A DNA stretch of 64,000 nt from Dactylorhiza incarnata (Eukaryota; Streptophyta; Magnoliopsida; Asparagales; Orchidaceae), in NCBI GenBank assembly GCA_033032865.1, contig JAWHQI010000258.1, positions 124,001 through 188,000 of the forward strand, in the 5' to 3' direction. The notes below the pieces were generated by a model. The model saw only the letters and a program-made list of their open reading frames with translations. It ran no database searches and was not told the origin of the DNA. Below, piece after piece: positions 51,779-63,162 of the stretch (the first letter of the stretch is position 1; the number at the start of each line of letters is the position of its first letter). The position numbers were made by a program, and so were the translations under genes.

Positions 51779-51890
51779 GTGATGAGAGAAGAGGGAAAAC
51801 AGAACAGAACCTGAGATCTTAAGGCACGATACACACTTGAACAATACGACCCTCTTGAGCCTGATGGCAGACAGCAAGAGTAGAACCTCC

Positions 51891-51902
51891 CTCTGATACC
51901 AT
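51891..51902 (-). other. Primer binding site of copia-3, initiator tRNA-Met
   Basis: TGGTATCAGAGG on the minus strand directly follows the 5' LTR end, the standard copia primer site. Confidence 0.92.
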
Positions 51903-52268
51903 AAAGGAAAACTTCACACTGGATGGGGGGGGGGGGGGGGGGGGGGGAGAAAGACTCAAGGATGCTTAATCATTCAACAGGAAGAACATAACACATAAAG
52001 TTTTCTTACAGCTTAACGCCACGCATCACAACAACCCATTCATCCACCTTATATTGTGGAGAACGGGGGAAAACAAAAGTCAAAGGGGTCAACGCATTGG
52101 GACAATACAACAATAGGACAATACATAAATACTAGATAAAAATAACAACAGACACGCCATTCCATTCTTATGAACTCTGATTTCCTTCCTTCTCTTCCTG
52201 CAGGTGGCTTTCTCCTTTTGGATATTGCTGCGGATCTTTCTCAGGGCTGGCACGATTGTCTTCCAACA
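51903..52268 (-). repeat. 5' LTR of copia-3
   Basis: Reads TGTTGGAAGAC (52268) to CCTTTA (51903) in sense. It contains a 22-G run at 51926-51947. Confidence 0.92.
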
Positions 52269-53116
52269 GTGGGGAGTGTTGACGCCAGGAAAATCCTGAC
52301 CTCAAGATTCAGACCGATGCAGCCCGAGGTTACTGATCCTGCGGTGCAGCTCCACGGCTCGGATAGCTAAAATATGAGAGAGAAAATGACTATAAGCACA
52401 CCCCAGGTGCTCCAGCAGGGAGGTCCCACCACATACCCGGAACTTTGGGAGAAACTTCCCCTCCGCAACCAAAAGCTGGGCGAGGTACTAGACGGGCATG
52501 GATTTGGCGAGTATCCAACTTGGGGGGACCTCGGCCACTTCCAAAAGTCTGCCTTTTCTAGTGCCCCCTGGGGGTCTATTTATAGAGAAATCCTAGGGGG
52601 GTAGGCGAGTATACTGCCTGCTCGCGAGTTACAAGGGCTACTCGCCCACACTCGCGAGATACTCACCCAAGCTCGCCCCTTGCTCGCCCAAGCTCACCTC
52701 TTGCCCGCCTCTGCTCGCCCAAGCTCGCCCTTTGCTCGCCTCTGCTCGCCCAAGCTCGCCTCTTGCTCGCCTCTGCTCGCCCAAGCTCGCCCCTTGCTCG
52801 CCTCTGCTCGCCCAAGCTCGCCCTTTGCTCGCCTCTGCTCGCCCAAGCTCGCCTCTTGCTCGCCTCTGCTCGCCCAAGCTCGCCCTTTGCTCGCCTCTGC
52901 TCGCCTCTGCTCGCCCAAGCTCGCCCTTTGCTCGCCTCTGCTCGCCCAAGCTCCTGATGGCTGAGATGTCTTGTGTCTTGGACTGCCAGCTTCTGTGCTG
53001 ACCTTTTGACCTTGACTTCTGCCTACATGGCTTTAAATGGGCCTACCCTCGGAGAATGAGGGTTGTACAGGGAGGGTGCAGTTTTGGTCGTATCCCTCGC
53101 AAGGCGTGGGGGAGGG

Positions 53117-53118
<2 letters not shown>
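52269..53118. repeat. LTR-like repeat (family M), copy 1
   Basis: After the GTGGG duplication the sequence reads GAG then TGTTGACGCCAGG, resembling an LTR start after a purine tract, and shares GGTCCCACCACATACCCGGA and CTTCCCCTCC with the fragment at 57929-58214. It includes a TATA-like TATTTATAGAGAAATCC near 52567 and the tandem array below. No coding domain is linked. Confidence 0.5.
52657..52955. repeat. 31-bp minisatellite, CTCGCC-rich
   Basis: About nine copies of CTCGCCTCTGCTCGCCCAAG plus CTCGCCCTTTG. It gives several long but meaningless open frames on both strands. Confidence 0.9.

Positions 53119-53158
<40 letters not shown>
53119..53158. repeat. 40-nt C homopolymer
   Basis: The longest homopolymer in the window, between GGGGT and GTGATGGGTGACC. 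Confidence 0.9.
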
Positions 53159-53159
<1 letters not shown>

Positions 53160-54231
53160 TGATGGGTGACCGCACCCCACCTAGGTGGGGTATGGCTTGG
53201 CCACCCCCACCATGGGTGGTGTGGTCTTGACTGTGCCCGGCGTTGCCGAAGCGCGAATCGTGCGTCGGCGGTTTCCTCCACTCCAATGATAATGGGTTTG
53301 ACTTTGACCTCTCTAACTGCATTGCTCCTTAGTGGAGCCTCCTCTAAACGCACCCCAAGAATGCTTATAAATCTACAAGTGCATATCAGTACTTTTGCCC
53401 GTGTCCAGCATCCCAACAACCTAAAACACAGTGGTTGCGGTGAAAGTGAAACTTACCACCGCCAACGTCACCCTAAACAGAGCCAAAAAAAGTATATTCA
53501 TGACTTTTTGAGAACAGTGAACCAACTAACTTTCAGAATAGGTAAAAATGAGCTTTCGGCCTACTTCTCTTATCACTACTTTTCTAATGTACTAATCTCA
53601 ACACTTGTTTTCCGCCACTACTTTTCCTATAGTCACAGCTAGCTGTCCCAAAGATAGCCTAAGGTGGCATATGGTTGGGCTGTTGGACTCCATGCACTAT
53701 TCGGTTCCGCTTAGCTGGTAAACATAGGTTATTAACAGCCGCTGATTTTAGGTTTTTACCAACCACGGCGTGGAGCTCTAGTCCATCCGTGACTTACCAC
53801 GTCTCCTCCCTTTCATTTCATTGCGAGCGAAGTACCCGATCGAAACCAGGGCCTCCTGATCTCGATTCGTCGGCCACACATTGCTGTCGTCGACGACGAT
53901 ATTCTGCCGGTAGAAGCTCCGATCGACTCCTAGCTCCCCGGCGTCCAGACCCCTTCGTGTTCATCTCTAGGTATATTCTCCCCTCTGCCACGACTTTTCT
54001 TTATTGAAACAAGCTCCGATCAACGTCCAGGCCCCACGTGACATCCCTCCTGCTGGAATCGAGCCAAAGACATCCCAAAGCACGCAATCAGAGATTAATG
54101 AAAACACATTTAAGATCCCATTTGGCTTGAGTTGTGTCGTTTGATCTACTCATACATAGTGATTTCCTGCATTTTTTGATGTGCATGTAAGCATTTCCTA
54201 GATTTATTTTTTTGATGGGCAAGCATTTCCT

Positions 54232-54340
54232 ATTGTGTAAGGTTGTATGTGTGTTTATGTGTAGGATTGTATGTGTGTTTACGTGTAGTTGTATGTGTGT
54301 GTGTTTATGTGTAGTTGTATGTGTGTTTATGCAAGTAGTT
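54232..54340. repeat. TG-rich tandem repeat
   Basis: Four copies of GTTGTATGTGTGTTTATGTG-like units of about 27 bp. Confidence 0.75.
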
Positions 54341-54754
54341 TACAAGTTGAGGGGGGTTATATATATATATACCATATGTAAAAAAATATCGAACCCATGA
54401 ATTTTAAAATCGTTGAAATCATTACGGTCGTCGAATCTGTCATGATATTTCATCAGCCGTCGGATCAAACCGCGCTCTCTCTTCATTTTTTCATAGGTCT
54501 CCTAAACCCACTAGGGGATGACCTAAAACTATAAATGTGTAGAGCACCCTACAACATGAAATTAAAATTTTACCCCTAAATTTATTAAAAAAGGAGGATC
54601 ATATGATCCATTTTTTAATCTCACAAAAATGATCAATGGTGAGAATTGAACCTAAATTTTCACTATGTCAAGCAAAGATGACAACCATCACACTATATGA
54701 TTTTTATTGAACAAAATTGAATTAAGTTATATATATACTAATATAAATATAGAT

Positions 54755-54860
54755 CGCCCCCGCTGAAAATCACCGCCCCTGCCAAATGTCGCCCCCGCCG
54801 AATATCGTCATCCCCGCCGAATATCACTGCCCCCGCAGAATATCGCCGCCAGCACGGCCC
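54755..54860. repeat. CGCCCCCGCCGAATATC repeat
   Basis: Five to six imperfect 17-20-bp units in a short tract. Confidence 0.7.
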
Positions 54861-55601
54861 CGTGCCCTGTCACTCCTGCGTGTGTATGCCACACTATAAA
54901 TACAAATTTACTTTGGAATAGAAAAAGGAAGCCCATAACTTTATTCCTGGAATCTTTTGTTTGCCATCTTTGTTCCTCCGTGAAGCAGGTGGCAGGCAGG
55001 TTCTTTGTTTTTCTCCACTGTTTAGGGTGGAGATCGAAGGGAGGCCGGATACCCTGCTGCTTATTGATCCTGATTAATAATTCACCTCTGTTTTGTTCTG
55101 CTCCATGTGTTCAATTTCTAGTACCGCAATCATCCTGCATAATTACTTAAGGCCATTCAAGCAGCTAGAAATCAAACCAAGCATATTGGTTCAAGAATCA
55201 CAAACCAACAACCTGATTGGGGAAAAAAAAATTGAAGTCGGAATCGTAAAAGGCACAGAAACAGAGGATCCAGTTTAACTCTGGGAACTTGATGATGAAT
55301 CTTCCCAACCCTTTCAATATTCACACACAGCTTCGCCCTCCATTCTCTTTACAGAAGATAAATATTTAAAAAATAGGCCTCCTCCTAATGTCCCCTCATG
55401 CCCTCTCACCATTCAGCAGCCCCAAGACTTTCTTCCATTTCCCATCATGAAAATGACATGAAAAAGTGGATCCGCAGCTTTTCAAAAGCTTTTTTATCCA
55501 CCTTTTGCTGGCTCTGAAAACATGATCGTCCAGGTAACTATTTGCAACAGCTGGGCGAAGAAGTCGGAGGAGGAAAAGACGTCGAAGATGAATTTTTTGG
55601 C

Positions 55602-56808
55602 TCAGCCATCGAATCCATCTTCTTCGTTAACCTTCCACACTATCTCATGCACTGCTGCAGCAATGTCGTCCCCGGAGGTACACTGACAGTCTTCTTCCAC
55701 CTGCGCGCAAAGAAAACATGATCGTCCAGGTAACTATTTCCACCCTATTGATGTAGTCAGTAATGATGGCTACTAATTAATGTGTATTTTACTTTGAGGA
55801 GCGCATAAAAATTTCATTTTTCACATCGATTATGGAACTATTCTGAGTCTCTGTGCCGGCTATAGGACATACTTTGAGGTTAAAGGAGTAGAGGACCATG
55901 CGGTCGAAGCTGGTGACGTTGAGGTGAAGGGCGGTGAGCCGGAGATTCTGGAGCCCGACCACCACCTGCAGGAGCTGCTTCGGCCGTCGTCTGCATAACA
56001 GTTTGAGGCTGGCGTGGCTTTCCACCATCGTCACCTCGATGTCGGCCACAGCCGACGGCTTCACTCGAGTTGCATCGCCGGCGGCGTAGATGGAGTTGGT
56101 TGAGGAGTACTGCGGGAAGGTGAAGATGCTCGCGAGCGGACTGATGGTGGCGGTGAGATCTTGTGCTCTGTTTTCTGCGTGCTGGTTGAGTTGTTTTCGG
56201 ACCTCTAAAGATTGGAGAAGCTGCTCAAGCTCCTTCACATAGTTTATGGCGCCTCCGATGATGGACGCTTGATCGCCCTGCACATTAGAGTTTAGAAACT
56301 CCGGTGAATGATGGACGGAGAGAGAGAGAGAGAGAGAGAAAAAAACCTTTTGGGCGTAAGAGGGAGGCATGAGTGAGCGGAGCAGAGCAAGGTAGTCATT
56401 CATTTGCTTGCGCCGGTTGCGTTCGACGGCAATGTGGGTCATTCTCTGATTCTCCACCTCCTCCTTGTTCTTGAAGCTCTTGGTTCGACGCCTCTTTCTT
56501 CTTCCATTGGATGAGGAAGGCCTCGCCGGTGCATTGTCTTCCTTTTGGGATGGCGCCGCCATTGTTGAGGCTCCTTCAAGTTCCAGCACAGCTGGCTGTG
56601 CTGGGTAGTTCACATCCCACTCCTCGAATCCGCGGCCCGTGTAACAAGAAGGAGAAGCTTCCCAATTGGCATACAAAGATCGTGATCTGTCCTCCTCCAG
56701 TAGCCCGCCGGAGATTTCCCACCCCCATGAGTTTCCTCCTCCGAAGCTATACATTTCCTTGAGAGTGCAGCTTAAGCTGTCCTGAAAGACAACAGCTTCT
56801 AATGCCAT
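55602..56808 (-). CDS. bHLH transcription factor, subgroup Ia (bHLH94/96-like)
   Basis: Three exons: 56808-56347, 56277-55873 and 55700-55602, encoding 321 residues. Introns start GTTTTT and GTATGT and end with CAG; the first intron is 69 nt and stays in frame, so it can be mistaken for coding sequence. The start MALEAVVFQDS is the family's normal beginning. The basic region MTHIAVERNRRKQMN (about 123-137) has the His, Glu and Arg that contact E-box DNA; helix 2 is GDQASIIGGAINYVKELEQLL. An ACT-like C-terminal part (VADIEVTMVESHASLKLL to SFNLKV) supports dimerisation. Relatives act in the nucleus, some with stomatal-lineage factors. A CT-rich leader precedes the start. Apparently intact, the only host gene here. 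Confidence 0.93.
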
Positions 56809-56928
56809 ATATATATATCTGTTCCCGAGGGAGAAGGTGTTGTCAAACTTGGTTGGTGGCTGGCGCTGTGCGAGTGTGGAGGGAGGAAGAGAGGGAGAGA
56901 GACTGATCAGCGAGTGAGCAGATGAAGG

Positions 56929-56932
<4 letters not shown>

Positions 56933-56978
<46 letters not shown>
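56933..56978. repeat. (GA)n microsatellite in bHLH 5' leader
   Basis: About 23 GA dinucleotides, CT on the transcribed sense, some 130 bases upstream of the start codon. CT-rich leaders are common in plant genes. A TATA-like CTATATATG lies further up at about 57008-57016. Confidence 0.85.
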
Positions 56979-56979
<1 letters not shown>

Positions 56980-57019
56980 TTGTCGCCCTCGGAGAAAAGG
57001 CGTTGGGCATATATAGAGA

Positions 57020-57370
57020 GGTGAGGTCATGAGAAGAGGAAGAGAATAAGCTGTAACAGAGTGAGAGGCAGCGTTAACAGAGTGAGCGGCACCGGCCACA
57101 CGCCCGCGGGCCCGCGCGCGTGGCCTGCGCAGTACCGCGCGCAACAGCGCACGGCATGCGCGGTATCGGTCACTCCCCCTCGCCACGCGGCGCGCCCGCC
57201 GCCCCTTTGCGTCGTCCTCGCACGGCTCCAATCGTGCTTTTGCAACGCTTCCGCTCGATGCTCGGCGCGCACTTAGTACCGCTAAGTTCGTAACGTGCAT
57301 TTGACCCGCGCGTACTTGATAATTGCAAAGTTCATATTGCGCGCAGCTGTTAACTCCCCTTTTCTTCTTG
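57020..57370 (-). promoter_or_regulatory. Upstream region of the bHLH gene
   Basis: GC-rich DNA (57080-57270) with many CGCG words, then an LTR fragment from about 57370. The gene's promoter must lie in this short interval or in the LTR itself. No specific transcription-factor site is claimed. Confidence 0.4.
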
Positions 57371-57864
57371 AGACTGCAGGATTCGCACATTGCTATCAGA
57401 ATCGTCAACGAAGCTGCACGAACTGTCCGAAGTGCCTGAACTGACCAGGGGCTAAATCGTCATATTCAGAAAGTGACGATCTGTGTGCTCTCGATCAACG
57501 ACCAAGATCGACCCGTCTGGTGGTTAATTACGGTGGTTGCAACGACGAAATTAACTGGCAGACCTCAACCAAATCTATAAAAGAGACCATGAACCTTCAT
57601 TCGAAAGGATCTGACATTTTGCACTCGAGAGAGGTTTCTGAAGAATTCCTTCAGAGATCTCTTTCGCGACTCGAAGATCTCCTTCACGACTCGAAAATCT
57701 CCTTTGTCGCTTGAAGATCTTCTTTGGACCTCGAAGACCTCCTGTTTCAACAAAATACTTATTCTTTCTAAGAGGTGACATGTCACCCTCAGAGACTTTC
57801 CTTCAACTGCAACTGTAATGAGAAGCGGCCCGTCGCTCTCGATTCTCGCAACTTTACTTGTAAC
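57371..57864 (+). repeat. Family L LTR-like fragment, copy 4
   Basis: Contains GTGACGATCTGTGTGCTC, CTATAAAAGAGACC (about 57578-57591), a TCACCCTC block and GTAATGAGAAGCGGCCCGTC, parallel to copies 1-3. It points away from the bHLH gene and is cut at TTGTAAC by a hAT-like end. Confidence 0.55.
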
Positions 57865-57928
57865 TAGGGCTGTTCACAAATAGTATAGTTCGTGAATAGT
57901 TCGAGATTCGATTCGTGAAGATTCGATT
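57865..57928. mobile_element. hAT-like terminus, truncated
   Basis: TAGGGCTGTTCACAAATAG with GTTCG/GATTCG subterminal motifs resembles one end of a hAT-type element. The rest is replaced by TGTTGAAACC of the next repeat. Confidence 0.4.
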
Positions 57929-58214
57929 TGTTGAAACCAGAGAACTGGTCTCGACGTTCGCAAGGGGGATGCAGCTAACCCTTACTTGACCTGAGCGAGA
58001 CCCTTGACCAGTTACTGAGAGCGGAAGAACCCCACCCTTGAAGAACACCTAAGTCCACGAACGGACCCCTTAAGCTGCAGCGTGGAGGTCCCACCACATA
58101 CCCGGAAGTTCAACGAGAGCTTCCCCTCCCAAGCCAATGCTGAGCCTGGGCACCTTGGAGGGCACTAAGGATCACCTCACCGTCCACCTTCGATGACAAG
58201 GGGAGGGGAGAGGT
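57929..58214. repeat. LTR-like repeat (family M), fragment 2
   Basis: TGTTGAAACCAGAG start, then GGTCCCACCACATACCCGGA shared with 52269-53118. It is cut by the Tekay LTR at 58215. Confidence 0.5.
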
Positions 58215-61200
58215 TGTAAGACCCTCTTTTTTTTTTTTGCAAAAACCACCGGGACTTAGGCCCAGAACCGCCGTTTTGCGGTGACACCTTCGCTTGGGAA
58301 GGTCGTCACTACAAAACGCCGATCCTGCCGGCCAAATCGATCACAAGAAAAGTAAGCTAAACTGAATAGTAGATCAAACTAAGTCCACATCACATATATA
58401 AGTAAATCATCAGAAGATGTCCACAATGTAACTGAAAGAAAGGAAACAAGATAACTAGGGCCTTGCCCAATACATCAAAGCCTCACTACATGGTTCACTC
58501 GCGGAAGTAAAACAACTAAATCAACACTCACGGATCCTGTCATCTGAGCTCCTGAGCTAGACTGCCCCGCCTCCATTTGCACCGGCCTCCGGTGCTGCTC
58601 CGTCGCCGCGGTCTCCTAAAATGATAAGGTCCACCGACCGTCAGTCATAAAGACTCAGCCAATTCCCCACCCCTCCCCCCAAGGCTCCTAGGCACCGTAT
58701 GGGGAGGAGGAAGCGGAGGACAAACAAGGGGTAATATGAAAGCAGATGGCAAGGTAAGATCCACGCTACACCGGTGTATGTATATAAGTAAAACAAGAGA
58801 TATAAGCAGCATGGTAAAGTATAGGAAAAACAGTAAAGAGCGCAAGTAAGTAAGTATAATAAAATTAACCATTGATTTATAGGTATGCCCATACAAACCT
58901 ATAGACCAAGGGGTCGTTTAGCAGGGCCTATCGTATAAAACGTCCCATACCAATTTATACGATAGGTGTCAGGGGTTGAATGCAATGTTTATGCTATGTC
59001 ATGCAAGTATGTTGTTATGCGGTGATCAAACAAGTACAACTCACCCACTACGACTCTATGCGCATAGACCTTTAGTTCCCCCTTTTTGGAGCGAGCTAGA
59101 CTCCCCGGATACTCCCGTAGTGGCAAACGGAAGCGGTGGGTTGGGCCCCGCCCACCTCTAGGTTGGTATATGCACTACCCGACCTAGACCAATCGTACGC
59201 CTCCACAAAACCCGCAGAGCGTCTGCGTACTCTTACTGACTGGACCGCCAGATTTTATGGCTAAGTGCAAATACCGCACTAGCCGAGCCCAAGTATCAAC
59301 GTCGGTGCAACGACTGCCAACACGAAGGACCCACCACCTTATGCACATGCAAGATATTCTACTTCCTATCTCTGAGCCATGAGTTTCCCCGGGCTAACCT
59401 GCCCGCCATCAATAACCTTCCGAGCCAAAAGCTCCCCGGGCTAACCTGCCCGTCATCAATAACCTTCCGAGCCAAAAGCTCCCCGGGCTAACCTGCCCGT
59501 CATCAATAACCTTCCGAGCCATAAGCTCACCAGACTAACTAGTCTGCTGCAACAGCCACCGAGCCCACCGCTCGGACAACCAATCCAACTAAACATCTGA
59601 AACCACAGGGTATGGATGAGTGTGTTATTAGTTAATCTTGTACAACGTCTTACTCCTATGAGTTAGGGTTAGTCTTGGACTTCCCGAGGGTTACCCTGTG
59701 ATGGGCTCGCTACGGTACTAGGAACCACTATGGGATGACACCCCAAAGTTCCCATTCCCAAGACACTTAATGTTATTAGTTACTACCCATAAGAAACCCT
59801 CTTAACATTTCACCTGGTCTAAACCTAAGTGCTTTTTAGGCCTTAGGGGAAAAGACGATCTTTCGCCAAATCCCAAGATGACCTACCCCAAGGGAGGCAC
59901 CCCACCACCCTAGGACTCATCAACCTTAAATCTCTCCAAGGGTCCTCTCATACCATACAATCACCATTCAATTCCCACATCTCCAATCAATGAATTCCAA
60001 ATTGGCCTGTAACTCTAAAACTGCCAATTTACTAAACGCAGACCACCCTTAACGTTTTGATCCTCATGAAGGGAAGTACATTAGATAATCAACTCTATGG
60101 CTCAAGGGATTTACTGGGAGTCCATGTTACCTGATTCAGATCAAATCTAGGGTTTCATGATTTTCTCAACAAAATAATATTTTAAACAATTTTCCAAAGG
60201 GCATTTTTTCCTAAGGTTTGAACTACAAGTGTACCTTTCTGATATCCAATGCCTACTCCAATTTATTCAAAAATCAAGGGTACCTAATAAACAGTAGGTA
60301 TAAAATTTCAGGAAAAACCAGCAAGATTTACTATTTTTAGAAATTCGAAAACACATTTATTTCCAATAAATTTCATAGGAGGTACCCTCATATGATCCCT
60401 AAACTTCATGCAAATTAATACAGTGGTGCTTCACAATATAATATTCAGTCCTACAAAGTTTGACCATGTTCCACAGAGGGTATATTTGCAATTTCATCCA
60501 AGGGTATATTTGCAATTTCTTCCAAAATGAACTAGAGGTACCAAAAATATTGATCCATAAATTATGAGAAATTACAGTGGTTACATATTGATATGAAAAG
60601 ATAACCAGCAAAGTTTCATGCAATTACAGCAATTTGTGAGCCTAAACTTGATCATCCCAAAAATTGTCTACTAAATGAAATATTACACTTTGAACCCCAA
60701 AAAGTCTTCCCATGGTCTAACAGATTCTTCCAGAGATCAATAGCATTAAAACCAAGTTTATGACAGAAGATGGCAAATCAATAAGTACTGTTTCTTCCTA
60801 AAACCCTAAACCCTAATTATTTACAAATCTACCCAAGGGTTTATTACTTAGGATTTGCAACTCCAAATCCTAGGGCAAACCCACTCCCCATGGCTCCATA
60901 ATACTCTTGGAGGTGATCTGGGTGGGGTTAGGGTAGTGGACAAAATACCTCTCCAATAGGAGGTGGTTTGGCTATGAGAAGCCCTAAGTGTCCCCTTAGC
61001 ACAATTTTCCCCTTAAAGGGCAAAACTTTGGCCCAAAGATTACCTAGTCAAAAGATCTCCAAATGAGATGAGATTTTAACCAAGGGTTTATCATGACCCT
61101 AATGGTACCCCACCAAAATTTGGTGGAGATTGGAGGTCATTTGGCCCTCCAAATAATTTGTGTAAGGATTATTAAATTTCTACAAAAACTTTAGAAAAAG

Positions 61201-63162
61201 TAACTCCTAAAAATCTGATACTCAAACCTAACCTAGGTATAGGACATATGGATGCTTAGCCAAAATATCAACTACATCAAATGTGCCATTTAAGAGTTAT
61301 CCTAGTTTAAAGGTCTGGTTTGAGTTTTGACCAGCCTCACTAGAATGAGTGCTGTGGGTCTAATACTTAACCAAATAGCTTGATTTCACTCCCATTAGAA
61401 AGTAGACACCAAGGCCTACAAAAGTTATCTCTGGGCATTTTTCGAATTATGGCCCCTAAGGGCCTTAAAATCGGGTCACAAAATCTGTCACAAAGTGTGA
61501 CATAATTAAAATTACATGATATTAATCATTTCATGGCTGCGTATAGCAAAAGGCGGCCAATCGGACGGCTCACAGCCTTCGTCCCCGATGAGCCAACGGC
61601 CAGGATTTGCTGCGCCTGGGCCGACTTGATCTTGGATTTCCCGGCCACCTGAGCGCCGCCCCGGCCAATCAACGCCACCACCACCTCCGTTGAGGTGGGG
61701 GCCGGCGATGAGCGGTGTTTGATCGGCCGGAGGTGGCCGGAATCGAGTTCTGTAAGGAGATGCCCAACCCAATCGACGGGAGGCTTGGCCGGCTCGATTC
61801 TCGGCCGATTGGCCACGATTCGAGCTGCCGGCGATTGAGATCTAATCCTTAGGGTTCAGGGAGGAGAATAGGACCTGCTGGAGGGCTTGCCGTCGGGTCA
61901 ATCTCGAGTACACCATGGGAGCTTGGGTTGATTGCGAAGCCATGCCGATTCCCTCCTACAGCACACGAAATCCTCTGGTAACTTAGGGGTTTCTCTCCTC
62001 TCTGGTCTCTGAAGGTGATAGGGGGTTCGAATGGGGGTGATGGTGGCTTTAACCCCCTTGGCCATTAATGGCCTCTTCGAATTCTCCAAGGGCCGGCCCC
62101 CATTCATCTCCCCTGCATCAATGCCTCTTGGAAACTGATGGAATCTCCTCCTAGCCGGCTGAGGAGTTGAATGGAAGAATCAATTGGGGAGGCCAAGGGG
62201 TGAATCCTCCTAATGGCCATGAATGGCCTCTTTCTCTCACCTCAAAAATGGGGAAAACCTCCATTTTCCCTCTCCTAATCACCATGGCCGGTTTCTATAC
62301 TCTCTCCTGAGTTTAATGAGGGTCCACATGGGCTGGTTGACCATCCAATTGAGTTAGCCCAATGGGATTGGGTTAGGTTTGAGTATTTTGACCTAAATTG
62401 GGCAATTTTGACTTTTGGTCAAATTGGCCAATTGGAGAACCCTAGGATGGGGCTTTTGGGTTCAATAGGTTCCAAATTAAGTTTAGGAACTAATGGTGGA
62501 GTCAATTTGGTCATATGGTTCTTGGTTGACCCAATCTAAGTTGATTTGACCAAAATAGGCTAAATTGACCTTGGACAAATTGAGCCCTAGGGTTGACTTG
62601 GTCATGGGGCTTTTTGGTCCACTAGGTCCCCCATGCTATGATAACCCTATGGGTGAGGTCAATTTAATGTGGTGAAGGTCAATTGGGGTACTTTGAGAAG
62701 AAATGTCATTTTGACCTAAAAAGGGTATTTTGGTCAATTTGCACCCCTGGGGGTCCCATGATGGGGCTTTTGGGTCCATTAGGTCTCTAATGAAATTCTA
62801 GACCTAAGAGTGTGATCAATTTGACATGGTGAGGGTTGATTGGCTCTAAATAGGTTACTTTGACCAATTTGAGGGTTTAGGTTGACTTTGGTCAAATATG
62901 TCTCTTAGGTTGACCCTGATGGGACCCTGATGCCCTAAGGGGACCCTTAAAGGGTTAGGGACACTATGGTGGGGTCCAAAGGTTAAGTTGAGGCCCTAAA
63001 GTCCCACCTTAAGCTTGGTAAATGGAAATTGCTAATTGCAGACCAAGGTGGTTCCTCCTCCTTTCTTAAGCTCTCAAGGTCAAAAGGCTCTTCCTATGGT
63101 TTTGTCATGACCTAGTCATGACAAAACCAACTTAGGGGTCTAGTAGTTTGGGGGATGTTACA
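58215..63162 (-). repeat. 3' LTR of a Tekay-type chromovirus (about 4.9 kb)
   Basis: In sense it starts TGTAACATCCCCC at 63162, after the GGGGACGAAATTTTT motif typical of Tekay/Del elements, and ends GAGGGTCTTACA at 58215. The ends match as TGTAA.A inverted repeats. No coding domain lies inside, and short ORFs such as 61816-61512 look spurious. Long LTRs are usual in this clade. The left end is set by the terminal match only, since the partner LTR is off the window. Confidence 0.75.
59383..59525. repeat. 47-bp tandem repeat in Tekay LTR
   Basis: Three copies of GAGCCAAAAGCTCCCCGGGC plus 27 bases, ending in CATCAATAACCTTCC. Confidence 0.88.

Larger units (their letters stand above)
47347..52268 (-). 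mobile_element. Complete Ty1/copia element (copia-3), 4,922 bp
   Basis: Two near-identical LTRs (47347-47703 and 51903-52268) flank gag-pol on the minus strand. The primer site matches initiator tRNA-Met, the polypurine tract GTGGGAGGG precedes the 3' LTR, and a GTGGG target duplication flanks the element (47342-47346 and 52269-52273). The coding region has several frameshifts, one nonsense codon and a mutated catalytic motif, so it probably moved with help in trans. Confidence 0.93.
53159..55601. other. Intergenic DNA downstream of the bHLH gene
   Basis: No coding region is recognised. It contains TG-rich tandem words (54232-54340), a perfect palindrome GGATCATATGATCC (54596-54609) flanked by A6/T6, and five or six CGCCCCCGCCGAATATC-like units (54755-54860). 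A 29-base direct repeat beginning ACATGATCGTCCAGGTAACT is at about 55519 and 55716, the second copy lying inside the last intron of the bHLH gene. Confidence 0.5.

Noticed and set aside
52638..53001. ORFs with repeated ASRGEQ or LCSPKLA
   Set aside because: Translations of the 31-bp CTCGCC array in different frames.
55789..57408. A single 539-residue bHLH protein read straight through
   Set aside because: It includes the upstream leader, an in-frame 69-nt intron and intron sequence after exon 2. The three-exon model gives the normal family start and C-terminus.
61512..61816. Two overlapping minus ORFs in the Tekay LTR
   Set aside because: GC-rich patch with no domain; lies inside an LTR.
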